A stretch of 64,000 nt of DNA from Loigolactobacillus rennini DSM 20253 (GTDB lineage Bacteria > Bacillota > Bacilli > Lactobacillales > Lactobacillaceae), in assembly GCF_001436505.1 (NCBI RefSeq), contig NZ_AYYI01000022.1, positions 1 to 64,000 of the forward strand. The letters run 5' to 3'. How positions within the stretch are numbered: position 1 is the first letter of the stretch; each line of letters starts with the position of its first letter. Below the pieces are notes generated by a model, which was given only the letters and a program-made list of their open reading frames with translations, did not search any database and had not been told where the DNA came from. Both the position numbers and the translations under genes were made by a program. Shown here piece by piece: positions 9,601-18,703 of the stretch.

Positions 9601-10016
9601 CTAATGATCAAACTGGGGAGATTGATGTCACCGTATTTCCTAGAATTTACCGGCAGATTAGTCAATGGTTGGCAAAGGGACAAGTGCTTTACATTAAAGG
9701 CAAAGTGGATGATAGTCGGGGTGAGGTGCAGTTAATTGCGGATCAAATTCAACTTGCCAGTGAATTGGAGAAGCAGTTGCCCAAAAAAATGTTATTTTTG
9801 CGGTTGTCCCCAGCACAAACTGCGCCGGTTCAAAAGATTTTACGACAGTATCAAGGTAAGACGCCGGTGCTGCTTTATTATCCAGCCAACAAGCAAAAAA
9901 TATTACTGCACCAAAATTATTGGGTTGACTTAACTAGTCAAGTTGTGACACAGTTAACACGAGTTTTAGGAAAACAAAATGTTGTGGTTAAAGCGCAAGT
10001 TTTACCGGCACCATAA
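6675..10016 (+). CDS. dnaE: DNA polymerase III alpha subunit DnaE
   Basis: Gram-positive DnaE-type replicative polymerase, used for lagging-strand synthesis beside PolC. The 1113 residues run from an N-terminal PHP domain through the C-family palm, with catalytic motif PDIDLDIPD near residue 382, fingers, tandem HhH and a C-terminal OB fold. The PHP domain begins with TDIQSLSASIDF. The expected metal-ligand His after TD is absent, as in other non-proofreading PHP domains. Start choice: the TTG at 6675 has SD AAGGGA (6660-6665) 9 nt upstream and gives the usual MxFVQLQV start. The earlier in-frame ATG at 6654 has no SD. pfkA-pyk follow, a conserved lactobacillus order. Confidence 0.96.
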   Translation: MTFVQLQVKSAYSLLESSLTIVDLVKAAKARGYQALALTDIQSLSASIDFYNTCQAAGIQPIIGLTIEPASILATEQTAPLLVYALNQPGYRALLKLSTCLMTAKEPVPLSKLQPYIAKLAVITPAYAAELPELAQADFAQTQPYLQQLQALKPLKLYLGVSLQPEGQPYVAALKRVSQQSQLPLIALEDVCYLDPADVFSVTVLQHIKAGTTLSVPQEAPKGTHYLAQAATIAARYREHGLAAAAAATVEFAQADHLQIKLHHSLLPKFPVPTGQPSHIYLREVAVRGLSRRFKDQQIPPAYQKRLDYELGVIQQMGFDDYFLIIWDVMQYAHRVNILTGPGRGSAAGALVAYALAITEVDPLKYNLLFERFLNPQRHNMPDIDLDIPDNKREQLLQYVHQKYGHFHMAQIITFGTLAAKQALRDVGRVLGLSQFELADWSKAVPSLLHIDLHSAYQQSLRLRNLVSDSPRNQLLFATACKLEGLPRHYSTHAAGIVLSDQDLTDYVPLQTGSEGILLTQFPMGNVEALGLLKMDFLGLRNLTILANALKQIKLQTGHTLPIAKVPLDDAATIKLFQQGDTDGVFQFESAGIKNVLRELGPTSFEDIVAVNALYRPGPMANIATFIQRKHAQKEPTYPDQRIAAILAPTYGILIYQEQVMQVAAAMGGFSLGEADSLRRAMSKKKKAVIDARRDEFIRGAQKRGYPVSVAKQMYDYIERFANYGFNRSHAVAYSMIAFQLAYLKVHYPAAFFAALLNSVIGNPTKTKSYLTEAKRRHLEILAPNINQSQYTYVVQPPNKILFGLLCIKGLRRQFVMTLLQERHEHGRFKSLEQFLQRLAQIDEKWLKMTYLTPLIYSAAFHEFNSNRGELLQRIPQLIANTNFSGQDELLAEELTLKDEKIPDLSLAEKLDQEEAYLGAYLSGHPVEKYANLQWLKPTVTQDQLVVNKRQAVLLFTKRIKVIRTKRGEQMAFLTANDQTGEIDVTVFPRIYRQISQWLAKGQVLYIKGKVDDSRGEVQLIADQIQLASELEKQLPKKMLFLRLSPAQTAPVQKILRQYQGKTPVLLYYPANKQKILLHQNYWVDLTSQVVTQLTRVLGKQNVVVKAQVLPAP

Positions 10017-10084
10017 TTGGAATCGGTTTACAGCAAAATTTTAATGGAAAAATTTTGAATAAAGCAGACATATTTTCAGAAAAG

Positions 10085-10093
10085 TGTTATGAT
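10085..10093 (+). promoter_or_regulatory. extended -10 promoter of pfkA-pyk
   Basis: TGT-TATGAT forms an extended -10 about 64 nt before pfkA. The -35 region 17 bp upstream (CAGACA) is poor. No cre site was recognised in the spacer. Confidence 0.45.
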
Positions 10094-10147
10094 ATTGCAT
10101 GGGTTTTAGTGCAGTTGCTTGTGCTTTGACAAACTATTAATGCCTGA

Positions 10148-11116
<969 letters not shown>

Positions 11117-11180
11117 TTACACTCGGTAAAAATGACATAAAAGTCTTTTTTATAAAAAATTAAAGGGAGAGATTCTACCT

Positions 11181-12941
11181 ATGAAGAAAACCAAGATCGT
11201 AAGTACCCTTGGTCCTGCTAGTAACGATAAAGAAACGATCAAAAAATTGATTGAAGCTGGCGCAAATATTTTCCGCTTTAATTTTTCACATGGTGATCAT
11301 CCGGAACATGCACAACGGATGCAAAACGCCCGTGATGCCGCTAAAGAAACCGGCAAAATGGTTGGGTTTATGCTAGATACAAAAGGTGCCGAAATTCGGA
11401 CCACTGTTGAAAAAGACGGTAAGATTGCCTTTAATACCGGCGATGTTACTCGGATTTCAATGGATGATTCAATTGAAGGTACCAAAGATAAAATTGCGGT
11501 TACTTATCCTGGCCTTTATGATGACGTTCATGTTGGCGGCCATGTCTTATTTGACGATGGTTTGATCGACATGAAAATCACCGAAAAAGATGATGCTAAC
11601 AAAGAATTAGTGGTTAAAGTTCAAAACAACGGTGTTTTAGGTTCCCGTAAAGGGGTCAATGCACCTGGTGTTGCGATTAATTTACCTGGTATCACTGAAA
11701 AAGATGCCTCAGATATTCGTTTTGGCTTAGACCATGATATCGACTTTATTGCAGCAAGCTTTGTGCGGAAACCACAAGACGTTTTAGATATTCGTGAATT
11801 ATTAGAAGAAAAGCACATGGAACATGTTCAAATCTTCCCTAAGATCGAATCCCAAGAAGGCATCGATAACATCAGTGAAATCTTAAAGGTTTCTGATGGC
11901 TTAATGGTTGCCCGGGGTGACATGGGTGTTGAAATTCCAGTTGAAAATGTACCTTTGATTCAAAAACGTTTGATCAAAATGTGCAATGCTTTAGGCAAGC
12001 CAGTTATTACGGCAACCCAAATGTTAGATTCCATGCAAGAACATCCACGTCCAACACGTGCTGAAGCAACGGATGTTGCCAATGCAATCTTTGATGGGAC
12101 AGATGCAACCATGCTTTCTGGTGAAAGTGCAAATGGGAAGTACCCAGTTGAATCTGTTGCCACAATGGCTAAAATTGCTAAACGGGCTGAAAAATCAATG
12201 GATAAGCAAGATTCCTTTGCTTTGAAAGAATTCAGCAAAACCGATGTTACTGAAGCCATCGGTCAATCCGTTGCACATACTGCTCGGAACTTGGGGATCC
12301 GCACGATTGTGGCTGCCACAGAGTCTGGCTTTACAGCCCGGATGATTTCCAAGTACCGGCCGAAGTCTGATATTTTAGCCATCACCTTTGATGAACGGAC
12401 ACGCCGTGGCTTAGCAGTTAACTGGGGTGTTCAGCCAATTGTTGCGGACAAACCATCATCAACTGATGATATGTTCAACGTTGCCGCACAAAAAGCACAA
12501 GACTTAGGCTTTGCTAAGGAAGGCGATCTAATCTTAATCACTGCTGGGGTACCAGTTGGTGAACGTGGTACAACTAACGTGATGAAGATCCAATTAATTG
12601 GTTCTAAGTTAGTTGATGGCCAAGGTGTTGGTGACCAAACTGTTATCGGCAAGACTGTCATTGCAACTTCTGCTAAAGAAGCTAACCAAAAAGCAGTCGA
12701 AGGTGGCGTTTTGGTTGTTAAGACAACAGACAAGGATTACTTGCCAGCAATTGAAAAATCTAGTGCTTTGATTGTTGAAGCAGGTGGCTTAACTAGCCAT
12801 GCAGCAGTTGTCGGCATTGCAATGGGAATTCCAGTTGTCGTTGGTGCAACTAACGCGACTGACGTTATCAATGATGATGAAGTTGTCACTGTTGATTCTC
12901 GGCGTGGTATTATTTACCGCGGTGCGTCTAACGCAATGTAA
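11181..12941 (+). CDS. pyk: pyruvate kinase with C-terminal PEP-utilising domain
   Basis: Converts PEP and ADP to pyruvate and ATP. The 586 residues comprise the usual barrel (MKKTKIVSTLGPAS start, FPKIESQEG, MVARGDMGVE, TATQMLDSM) and an allosteric domain. An extra C-terminal domain then carries the swivelling-His-type motif GGLTSHAAVVG near residue 537. This extra domain is typical of Bacillales and Lactobacillales enzymes and is absent from the E. coli ones. The SD is AAAGGGAGAG. Codon use is strongly biased, consistent with high expression. A strong terminator follows. Confidence 0.98.
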   Translation: MKKTKIVSTLGPASNDKETIKKLIEAGANIFRFNFSHGDHPEHAQRMQNARDAAKETGKMVGFMLDTKGAEIRTTVEKDGKIAFNTGDVTRISMDDSIEGTKDKIAVTYPGLYDDVHVGGHVLFDDGLIDMKITEKDDANKELVVKVQNNGVLGSRKGVNAPGVAINLPGITEKDASDIRFGLDHDIDFIAASFVRKPQDVLDIRELLEEKHMEHVQIFPKIESQEGIDNISEILKVSDGLMVARGDMGVEIPVENVPLIQKRLIKMCNALGKPVITATQMLDSMQEHPRPTRAEATDVANAIFDGTDATMLSGESANGKYPVESVATMAKIAKRAEKSMDKQDSFALKEFSKTDVTEAIGQSVAHTARNLGIRTIVAATESGFTARMISKYRPKSDILAITFDERTRRGLAVNWGVQPIVADKPSSTDDMFNVAAQKAQDLGFAKEGDLILITAGVPVGERGTTNVMKIQLIGSKLVDGQGVGDQTVIGKTVIATSAKEANQKAVEGGVLVVKTTDKDYLPAIEKSSALIVEAGGLTSHAAVVGIAMGIPVVVGATNATDVINDDEVVTVDSRRGIIYRGASNAM

Positions 12942-12954
12942 AACAATTAAGCAA

Positions 12955-12998
12955 AAGCAGGTGCGTGACCAAGCAGGTGTGTCGCACCTGCTTTTTTT
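12955..12998 (+). terminator. terminator after pyk
   Basis: Stem AAGCAGGTGCG / CGCACCTGCTT followed by seven T (12992-12998). Confidence 0.93.
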
Positions 12999-12999
12999 G

Positions 13000-13008
13000 T
13001 GCTATGAT
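13000..13008 (+). promoter_or_regulatory. extended -10 promoter of the UPF0756 gene
   Basis: TGC-TATGAT begins directly after the T-tract of the pyk terminator and lies about 60 nt before the next start codon. The -35 position falls in the terminator stem and is poor. Confidence 0.45.
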
Positions 13009-13067
13009 AAACTAAACAACGTTGCGCTAATGCACTTGTTAATGATGATGATTTTTGAGGAGGTTCC

Positions 13068-13532
13068 ATGGAAAGCTGGTTATTTTTAGCGATTATTTTA
13101 TTGGTCGCTTTTCTAGGAAAAAACGAATCATTGGTGATCGCGTCAATTGTGGTTTTAGCTTTAAAAGCAATCCCAAACACGCAAAAATTACTCACCACAG
13201 TTCAAGCAAAAGGAATTAATTGGGGCGTAACAATTATTTCGGTGGCAATTTTAATTCCCATCGCAACTGGTCAAATTGGCTTTAAAGATTTATTGAATGC
13301 TTTTAAATCCCCTGTCGGTTTTGTAGCAGTAGCTTGTGGCATTTTAGTGGCTGTACTATCTAGTAAAGGGGTAGGCTTATTATCTCAAAGCCCAGAGATT
13401 ACCGTTGCTTTAGTGTTTGGTACAATTATGGGGGTCGTTTTATTCAAAGGAATTGCTGCTGGCCCGGTTATTGCTTCAGGAATGACGTTTGTGATCATCC
13501 AAGTCATGCAGTCTTTTGCTATAATTAAATGA
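13068..13532 (+). CDS. UPF0756 (DUF441) membrane protein
   Basis: This 154-residue, very hydrophobic protein has four to five predicted membrane helices and short charged loops such as GKNES near the N-terminus. The pattern matches the UPF0756/YeaL (DUF441) family, which has no assigned function. The start is secure: AGGAGG lies 6 nt before ATG. It has its own promoter-like element and a short unstructured gap to cvfB. Confidence 0.85.
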   Translation: MESWLFLAIILLVAFLGKNESLVIASIVVLALKAIPNTQKLLTTVQAKGINWGVTIISVAILIPIATGQIGFKDLLNAFKSPVGFVAVACGILVAVLSSKGVGLLSQSPEITVALVFGTIMGVVLFKGIAAGPVIASGMTFVIIQVMQSFAIIK

Positions 13533-13539
13533 TGCAGAC

Positions 13540-13566
13540 TTGATAGCGTATTTAAAACGCTATAAT
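13540..13566 (+). promoter_or_regulatory. candidate cvfB promoter with dyad in the spacer
   Basis: TTGATA (13540-13545) and TATAAT (13561-13566) are separated by only 15 bp. An inverted repeat TAGCG / CGCTA (13544-13548, 13558-13562) fills the spacer. The short spacing makes the call tentative. Confidence 0.35.
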
Positions 13567-13607
13567 TATACATATTAAATTAAATGGGTTTTACAAAGGA
13601 GATAATG

Positions 13608-14486
13608 ATGGCGATGAATCACGCAATTGGGCAAAAAATCTCTGTCAGCATTACTGATGAGAATGCAACAGATTACTTTGCGCAAAAAGATGGATTTACT
13701 TACCGAATTAAAAAAACAGAATTGAAGAAAAAGCACCAAATTAGTGATGCCATCACTGGTTTTGCGTATGAAAATGAACAGCATCAACTACAGTTGACGA
13801 CCAAAATACCACGGGTTCAGTTAGCGCGTTATGATTTTGCACCAGTGGTTTCAGTACGGCGTGATTTGGGAGTTTTTGTGGATATCGGGTTACCAGACAA
13901 AGACGTTGTCGTTTCTTTAGACGAAATGCCCAGTTCAAATGCGTTATGGCCTGCACGCGGTGATTACTTGTACATCCGGTTAACAGTTGATAAAAAAGGG
14001 CGTTTATGGGGAACTTTAGCGGATGATGAGCAATTTGAAAAAATGGCTAAGCCCGCTACAACAGACATGCAAAACGCTAACGTGCAGGTGACGGTTTACC
14101 GGCTTAAAGCGGTAGGAACCTATGTTTTTACAGCAGAACACCATTTAGGCTTTATCCATCCCAGTGAGCGGGAACAAGAACCGCGCTTAGGGCAGCATTT
14201 AAACGCTCGTGTCATTGGCGTTCGACCAGATGGCATTTTAAATTTATCGTTGCGTCCCCGTGCTTATGAAGCTATTGGTGATGACGCACAGATGATTTTA
14301 GCCGTGTTGAAGCATCAGCCAGAAGGTCAGATACCCTATACGGATAAAAGTTCACCAGAAGCGATTCGACAATATTTTGGGATTAGCAAAGGGCAGTTTA
14401 AGCGTGCATTAGGACATTTAATGAAGGCTGGCGTGATTAAACAAACAGACGGCAAAACGATTTTATTACCGCAAGATACACATTAA
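13608..14486 (+). CDS. cvfB: S1-domain RNA-binding protein CvfB (YitL type)
   Basis: This 292-residue protein has tandem S1-like OB folds and a C-terminal winged helix (EAIRQYFGISKGQFKRALG followed by LMKAGVI). This is the CvfB architecture, and CvfB affects virulence and RNA turnover in Staphylococcus. The S1 core shows DLGVFVDIGLPDKDVVV near residue 88. The open frame extends upstream to 13584, but the SD AAAGGAG (13595-13601) sits 6 nt before the ATG at 13608. fur follows after 25 nt, so cvfB, fur and xerD may be cotranscribed. Confidence 0.88.
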   Translation: MAMNHAIGQKISVSITDENATDYFAQKDGFTYRIKKTELKKKHQISDAITGFAYENEQHQLQLTTKIPRVQLARYDFAPVVSVRRDLGVFVDIGLPDKDVVVSLDEMPSSNALWPARGDYLYIRLTVDKKGRLWGTLADDEQFEKMAKPATTDMQNANVQVTVYRLKAVGTYVFTAEHHLGFIHPSEREQEPRLGQHLNARVIGVRPDGILNLSLRPRAYEAIGDDAQMILAVLKHQPEGQIPYTDKSSPEAIRQYFGISKGQFKRALGHLMKAGVIKQTDGKTILLPQDTH

Positions 14487-14511
14487 CAAGCAGTTAAAGC
14501 GGGGGAGTCAG

Positions 14512-14982
14512 ATGGTTGATCAAGCATATGTTAAAAGGATTAAAGCACAATTACATCAAGCTGGTTTCAAGTTAACGCCACAGCGGGAAGCCACCGTTGT
14601 TTCATTATTGCAAAATGAGGCAGGGCATTTAAGTGCTGAGGAAATTTATTTATTGGTGAAGGAGAATACACCAGATATTGGCTTAGCAACAGTTTATCGG
14701 ACTTTAGAAATTTTGACAGATTTAAATATTGTTAATAAAGTCAGCTTTACCGATGGCTTAATTCGGTATGATTTACGGCGTGAAGGTACCAAACACCATT
14801 TTCATCATCATCTGCAATGTGTTCAATGCGGTAAAATTCAAGAAGTACACGAAGACTTGTTGCATGATGTTGAACGTTTAGTGGAGCAACAGTATCATTT
14901 TCATGTGCAAGATCATAAATTAACGTTTCAAGGTATCTGTGCTGACTGTCAACGGCGCAATCGTGAAAAGGCGGACTCATGA
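14512..14982 (+). CDS. fur: Fur-family metalloregulator
   Basis: A DNA-binding repressor of 156 residues. The N-terminal winged helix includes [11 protein letters not shown] and [18 protein letters not shown]. The His-rich hinge [10 protein letters not shown] leads into two CxxC zinc sites (CVQC, CADC) at the structural site. Synteny with xerD matches Bacillus fur (yqkL), so iron-responsive Fur is favoured over PerR or Zur. Which metal it senses cannot be settled from sequence. The SD is GGGGGAG. Its last 4 bases overlap xerD. Confidence 0.88.
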   Translation: MVDQAYVKRIKAQLHQAGFKLTPQREATVVSLLQNEAGHLSAEEIYLLVKENTPDIGLATVYRTLEILTDLNIVNKVSFTDGLIRYDLRREGTKHHFHHHLQCVQCGKIQEVHEDLLHDVERLVEQQYHFHVQDHKLTFQGICADCQRRNREKADS

Positions 14983-15899
14983 CTGAACAAGCACAACGAA
15001 AAATGGACCAAATGTCGTTACAAGTAGCTGATTTTCAGCGTTATTTGTTAGTTGAAAAGGGTTTGTCCCAAAACACTATCAACAGCTACCAACGGGATAT
15101 CAATAAATTAAAGGTTTATTTACAACAGCAAAAACTAACCGCATTTACGCAAGATCATTTTGTCATTCTCAATTTTTTGGCAACATTAAAAACACAAAAA
15201 TTGGCGAATAATACCATTGTTCGTTTAGTTTCAAGCTTACGTAAGTTTTACCGTTTTTTACTGGAGACGGCACAAATTTCGGTTGATCCAATGCTACAGG
15301 TAGATTCGCCTAAACGGCAGCAAGCATTGCCACAGATCTTGTCTCAAGCAGAGGTGGCGCGATTATTGGCAACGCCGGACACAAAAACGGCCATTGGCAT
15401 CCGTGATCGGGCGATTTTAGAAGTAATGTATGCAACGGGGTTGCGGGTGAGCGAGCTGACGCATTTAAAGTTGGATGAATTACACCTTAGCTTAGGTTTG
15501 ATTCAAACGCTGGGTAAGGGTGATAAAGAACGGCTGTTGCCAATTGGCGATGTGGCAATTAAATGGATTCATCGTTATTTAGACAGTAGTCGGCCCACTT
15601 TTTTAAAACCAGGCCAAAGTGCCCCGATTTTATTTTTAAATCACTATGGGCGGCCATTTACTCGCCAGGGTATCTGGAAAAATTTAAAAAAAATTGTTCG
15701 TGCAGCTGGCATTCACAAAGATATTACCCCCCACACTTTGCGGCATTCGTTTGCGACGCATCTACTGGAAAATGGTGCCGATTTACGGGTGGTACAAGAA
15801 CTATTGGGACACGCAGATATTTCGACAACGCAAATCTATACGCATGTTAGTCAAAAGCACTTACGCGAAGTTTATGATCGCTACCATCCACGTGCTTAA
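14979..15899 (+). CDS. xerD: site-specific tyrosine recombinase XerD
   Basis: XerCD partner that resolves chromosome dimers at dif. Of 306 residues, about 20-105 form the SAM-like core-binding domain. The catalytic domain shows the full set: Arg in TGLRVSEL near 155, Lys in [16 protein letters not shown] near 251-255, LGHAD near 276 and the nucleophile in TQIYTH near 286. The ATGA overlap with fur gives translational coupling. The first 13 residues look like a non-conserved extension, and a later ATG (15012) would give the standard start, though its SD is no better. Confidence 0.95.
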   Translation: MTEQAQRKMDQMSLQVADFQRYLLVEKGLSQNTINSYQRDINKLKVYLQQQKLTAFTQDHFVILNFLATLKTQKLANNTIVRLVSSLRKFYRFLLETAQISVDPMLQVDSPKRQQALPQILSQAEVARLLATPDTKTAIGIRDRAILEVMYATGLRVSELTHLKLDELHLSLGLIQTLGKGDKERLLPIGDVAIKWIHRYLDSSRPTFLKPGQSAPILFLNHYGRPFTRQGIWKNLKKIVRAAGIHKDITPHTLRHSFATHLLENGADLRVVQELLGHADISTTQIYTHVSQKHLREVYDRYHPRA

Positions 15900-15931
15900 G
15901 CGTAAATCAAGTAGCATTCTGGTAAGAATAT

Positions 15932-15940
15932 TGTTATTAT
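15932..15940 (+). promoter_or_regulatory. extended -10 promoter of ribT-scpA-scpB-rluB
   Basis: TGT-TATTAT forms an extended -10 about 48 nt before ribT. There is no terminator after xerD, so read-through is also possible. Confidence 0.4.
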
Positions 15941-15987
15941 AGAGTAATTGTGATTAAAGGCAAACGGCAAGGATTGGGAGGATTGGC

Positions 15988-16371
15988 ATGTTATTAAAGT
16001 ATAAAACCGATTATGAAAAAATTGCGATGGGGCTACTATCCTTTATTCCTGATTTGAATGACGTATCCCGCCTTAAAGCTGAATTAAAATGGTACCAAAC
16101 AGAAGCTGGCCGGCAATTATTGCTTTGGAAGAATGCTGCCGGTAATATTGCTGGTGTTGTGGGTGTTGAACAGAATAAGGATTACTTAATTGTCCGACAT
16201 TTGTCATTGAGTCCTTCAGATCGACAAGAAGGTAATAGTTTTAAAATACTTGATGAATTGGCGGCTTTGTACCCAGAAGATAAATTGATGGGGACGATTG
16301 CAACTTCTGCGCTTTTAGGTAAATGGGAGCAACACCATAAAAAGGATGAGTCCAGTGGCTTTAACGGTTAA
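15988..16371 (+). CDS. ribT: RibT-like GNAT acetyltransferase
   Basis: 127 residues, similar to Bacillus RibT, a small protein of the N-acetyltransferase fold encoded in the riboflavin operon there. Its substrate is unknown. The conserved N-terminal stretch KYKTDYEKIAMGLLSF and the beta strands GVVGVEQ...LIVRHLSLSP are visible, with the acetyl-CoA loop degenerate (RQEGNS). No riboflavin genes are present here. As in other lactobacilli it sits between xerD and scpA. The SD is GGGAGG. Its 3' end overlaps scpA by 17 bases. Confidence 0.82.
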   Translation: MLLKYKTDYEKIAMGLLSFIPDLNDVSRLKAELKWYQTEAGRQLLLWKNAAGNIAGVVGVEQNKDYLIVRHLSLSPSDRQEGNSFKILDELAALYPEDKLMGTIATSALLGKWEQHHKKDESSGFNG

Positions 16372-17101
16372 ATTGGCAAAGTTTGAGGGCCCACTTGACT
16401 TGTTGCTACATTTGATTAAAGTTTCGGAAATGAATATTTACGATATTCCGATTGTTGCGATTACCAGTCAGTATATGGCTTATTTACATTCAATGCAGCG
16501 TTCAAAGCTCGATATTGCAGGAGATTATTTTGTGATGGCGGCAACGTTAATGCGGATTAAAAGCCAGTGGTTATTGCCGCAAACATCAGAGTCTGTAGAA
16601 GATGAGGCTGACACAGAATTTCCTGATGATCCGCGAACTGAGTTGGTTTCACAATTATTAACTTATCAAACTTATAAAAAAGCAGCGGCAAACTTAAAAG
16701 TGCAGGAACAAGCACGTAAAGCTTATTTTAGTAAATCACCTAGTTTGTTGGCGAGTGCACAGCGATTACCGATGCCAGAGCAACCAATCTCATTAAGTGC
16801 GCTAACCGCTGCACTCAATCAGTTATTACAACGGCAGCAGCCACAGCAGTTGTTAGTACACAATGTTAAGCGAGAAACTGTCACTGTTGCACAAAAAATC
16901 GGTCAAGTTAAGCAGGCGCTGCAAGGTAGTGCTCAGCGGCGGTTATTTTTTACGCGTTTATTACCGGCACAACCATCAATTGAAGATACCGTCACAACGT
17001 TTATGGCTGTGTTGGAATTAATGAAAAATAAAGAAATTTTTTGTTTTCAAACGCAAACTTTAGCACCGATTACGGTGAGCTTGAAAGAGGAAAAAGCATG
17101 A
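16355..17101 (+). CDS. scpA: segregation and condensation protein A
   Basis: Kleisin subunit that bridges the SMC dimer. The 248 residues carry the ScpA signature KFEGPLDLLLHLIKVSEMNIYDI (abbreviated motif FEGPLDLLLHL) near the start and a C-terminal winged helix (VTTFMAVLELMKNKEI). The frame opens at an ATG (16346) that overlaps its own SD. A GTG at 16355, 9 nt after AAAAAGG, is the better start. The gene overlaps both ribT and scpB, indicating a tightly coupled operon. Confidence 0.94.
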   Translation: MALTVKLAKFEGPLDLLLHLIKVSEMNIYDIPIVAITSQYMAYLHSMQRSKLDIAGDYFVMAATLMRIKSQWLLPQTSESVEDEADTEFPDDPRTELVSQLLTYQTYKKAAANLKVQEQARKAYFSKSPSLLASAQRLPMPEQPISLSALTAALNQLLQRQQPQQLLVHNVKRETVTVAQKIGQVKQALQGSAQRRLFFTRLLPAQPSIEDTVTTFMAVLELMKNKEIFCFQTQTLAPITVSLKEEKA

Positions 17102-17694
17102 ACCTGACAGCAGAATTAGAGAGTCTATTGTATGTTGCGGGTGATGATGGTATCAGCTTGGATCAATTAGATGATCTATTAACGGCCTCCCGCCCCAGCA
17201 TTAAGCGGGCATTAACCGCTTTTAAGGAACAGTTAAATGCGGATAAACAGCGTGGGCTAACACTATTTCAATTTGGCCAGCAGTATAAACTTGTGACTAA
17301 GAAGCAATATGCAACCATCGTTAAACACTATTTTGAAGCTCCCCTGACTACTGACTTAAGTCAAGCTTCACTAGAAACACTGGCAATCATTGCGTATCAG
17401 CAGCCAGTGACACGGATTACCATTGATGAAATTCGTGGTGTGCAAAGCGGTGGTGCGTTGCAGCGCTTATTGTTAAGGCAATTAATTGAAGAAAAAGGAC
17501 GGAAAAATGCACCGGGACGCCCAATTTTATATGGTACCAGTGATTTCTTCATGGATTATTTTGGTTTGACCAGTTTAGCAGACTTGCCGCCATTAACAGC
17601 ACCAGAAACAGCGTCAGCTAGTGAAGAACAATCCGGTCAAGATTTATTGGCACAATTTGAAGCACATTTAAAAGATAAGGAAGAAAAATCATAA
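17098..17694 (+). CDS. scpB: segregation and condensation protein B
   Basis: Winged-helix partner of ScpA in the SMC condensin. It has 198 residues in two winged-helix units. The conserved stretches are ELESLLYVAGDDGISLDQL at the start and ETLAIIAYQQPVTR with IDEIRGVQSGGALQ in the second half. The ATG overlaps the scpA stop (ATGA) and follows SD AGAGGAAA. A longer open frame from 17041 lies within scpA and is not used. Confidence 0.95.
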   Translation: MNLTAELESLLYVAGDDGISLDQLDDLLTASRPSIKRALTAFKEQLNADKQRGLTLFQFGQQYKLVTKKQYATIVKHYFEAPLTTDLSQASLETLAIIAYQQPVTRITIDEIRGVQSGGALQRLLLRQLIEEKGRKNAPGRPILYGTSDFFMDYFGLTSLADLPPLTAPETASASEEQSGQDLLAQFEAHLKDKEEKS

Positions 17695-18425
17695 TGGAAA
17701 GATTACAAAAAGTCATTGCGGCGGCAGGTGTTACGTCACGGCGTAAAGCAGAAGGCCTAATCAGTAGTGGCAAGGTCCGGGTCAACGGTGAAGTGATCAC
17801 GCAATTAGGCACTAAAGTCAGCGCCCAAGATCGTGTAGAAGTTAATGGTATTCCGTTGATGAAAGAAGCTAAGCGCTATTTTCTGCTATATAAACCACGC
17901 CAAATCATTTCGTCGGTTCACGATGAAAAAGGTCGCAAAACAGTTGTTGATTTCTTCCCTGAAATTCAACAACGGCTTTACCCGGTTGGTCGCTTAGATT
18001 ACAACACCTCAGGACTTATTATTTTAACTAATGATGGGCAACTGGCAAACTTATTAACCCATCCGCGTTACCAAATCGAAAAAAATTATGTTGCTAAAGT
18101 CAACGGGATTCCGGATAAAATGGCTTTAAAAAAACTGCAGCATGGGGTTCGCTTAGCTGCTAAAAAGACTGCACCTGCTAAAGCAAAGCTGCTGTCTAGC
18201 GATCACCGTAAAAATACCGCGATTGTCAGTTTAACCATTCATGAAGGGATGAATCATGAAGTCCGCGATATGTTGCAAGCGGTAGGCTATCCCGTCGATA
18301 AATTAAGTCGAGAACGGTATGCGTTTTTAACTACAGAGGGCCTAACAGCTGGTGAATCACGGCCACTGAAACACCAAGAAGTTGCAGCGCTAAAAAAATT
18401 AGCGCAAACTGGTAAGTTGCGCTAA
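17694..18425 (+). CDS. rluB: 23S rRNA pseudouridine synthase RluB
   Basis: RsuA/RluB-family enzyme that modifies large-subunit rRNA. The 243 residues contain an N-terminal S4 RNA-binding domain (SRRKAEGLISSGKVRVNG), the catalytic motif GRLDYNTSGLIILTNDG near residue 99 with the active-site Asp, and the family motif HEGMNHEVRDML near 182. The ATG shares one base with the scpB stop. scpA-scpB-rluB is the conserved Firmicutes order, with the role inferred from family and context. Confidence 0.95.
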   Translation: MERLQKVIAAAGVTSRRKAEGLISSGKVRVNGEVITQLGTKVSAQDRVEVNGIPLMKEAKRYFLLYKPRQIISSVHDEKGRKTVVDFFPEIQQRLYPVGRLDYNTSGLIILTNDGQLANLLTHPRYQIEKNYVAKVNGIPDKMALKKLQHGVRLAAKKTAPAKAKLLSSDHRKNTAIVSLTIHEGMNHEVRDMLQAVGYPVDKLSRERYAFLTTEGLTAGESRPLKHQEVAALKKLAQTGKLR

Positions 18426-18448
18426 TAATATATCGGAATGGGTAAGCG

Positions 18449-18679
18449 TTATTCAACTGAATAAGGCTTATTTTGGCGTTTAATCGCGCCTGTTGGACAA
18501 TCACGCTGTGCTTGTTTAAAAGCAGCTAATTCACGACTAGGAACCGGATGATTGCCCTGGTTGTGGTCAGGCTGGTAATAAGCGATGCCAGCATGATCAT
18601 AATTGAATAAGTGAGGTGCATGTAATTGACACAAACCACAAGCAATGCAAGCTTCTCTTTGAACACGACAATAATACAT
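18449..18679 (-). CDS. fer: 4Fe-4S ferredoxin
   Basis: Small electron carrier of 76 residues with one [4Fe-4S] site: Cys11, Cys14 and Cys17 (CIACGLC) plus Cys61 in DCPTGAI. The acidic single-cluster type resembles Bacillus Fer. The frame runs further upstream, but the ATG at 18679 has an exact SD AAGGAG 7 nt before it. It converges with rluB and diverges from ypbB with only 24 bp between start codons. The fer/ypbB/recQ neighbourhood is conserved in Bacillus. Confidence 0.93.
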   Translation of the reverse strand: MYYCRVQREACIACGLCQLHAPHLFNYDHAGIAYYQPDHNQGNHPVPSRELAAFKQAQRDCPTGAIKRQNKPYSVE

Positions 18680-18686
18680 TATAAAA

Positions 18687-18700
18687 CTCCTTAAGGTGAG
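18687..18700. promoter_or_regulatory. back-to-back Shine-Dalgarno sites of fer and ypbB
   Basis: The stretch CTCCTTAAGGTGAG provides AAGGAG on the minus strand for fer and AAGGTGAG on the plus strand for ypbB. Neither promoter can fit between the two start codons, so each must lie inside the opposite coding region or further upstream. Confidence 0.8.
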
Positions 18701-18703
18701 AAT

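Noticed and set aside
10127-10132. Perfect TTGACA just before pfkA
   Set aside because: A matching -10 would fall within the pfkA SD and start codon, so it cannot drive pfkA.
12947-13198. 83-codon minus-strand frame after pyk
   Set aside because: Crosses the pyk terminator and the UPF0756 start. Nothing supports it.
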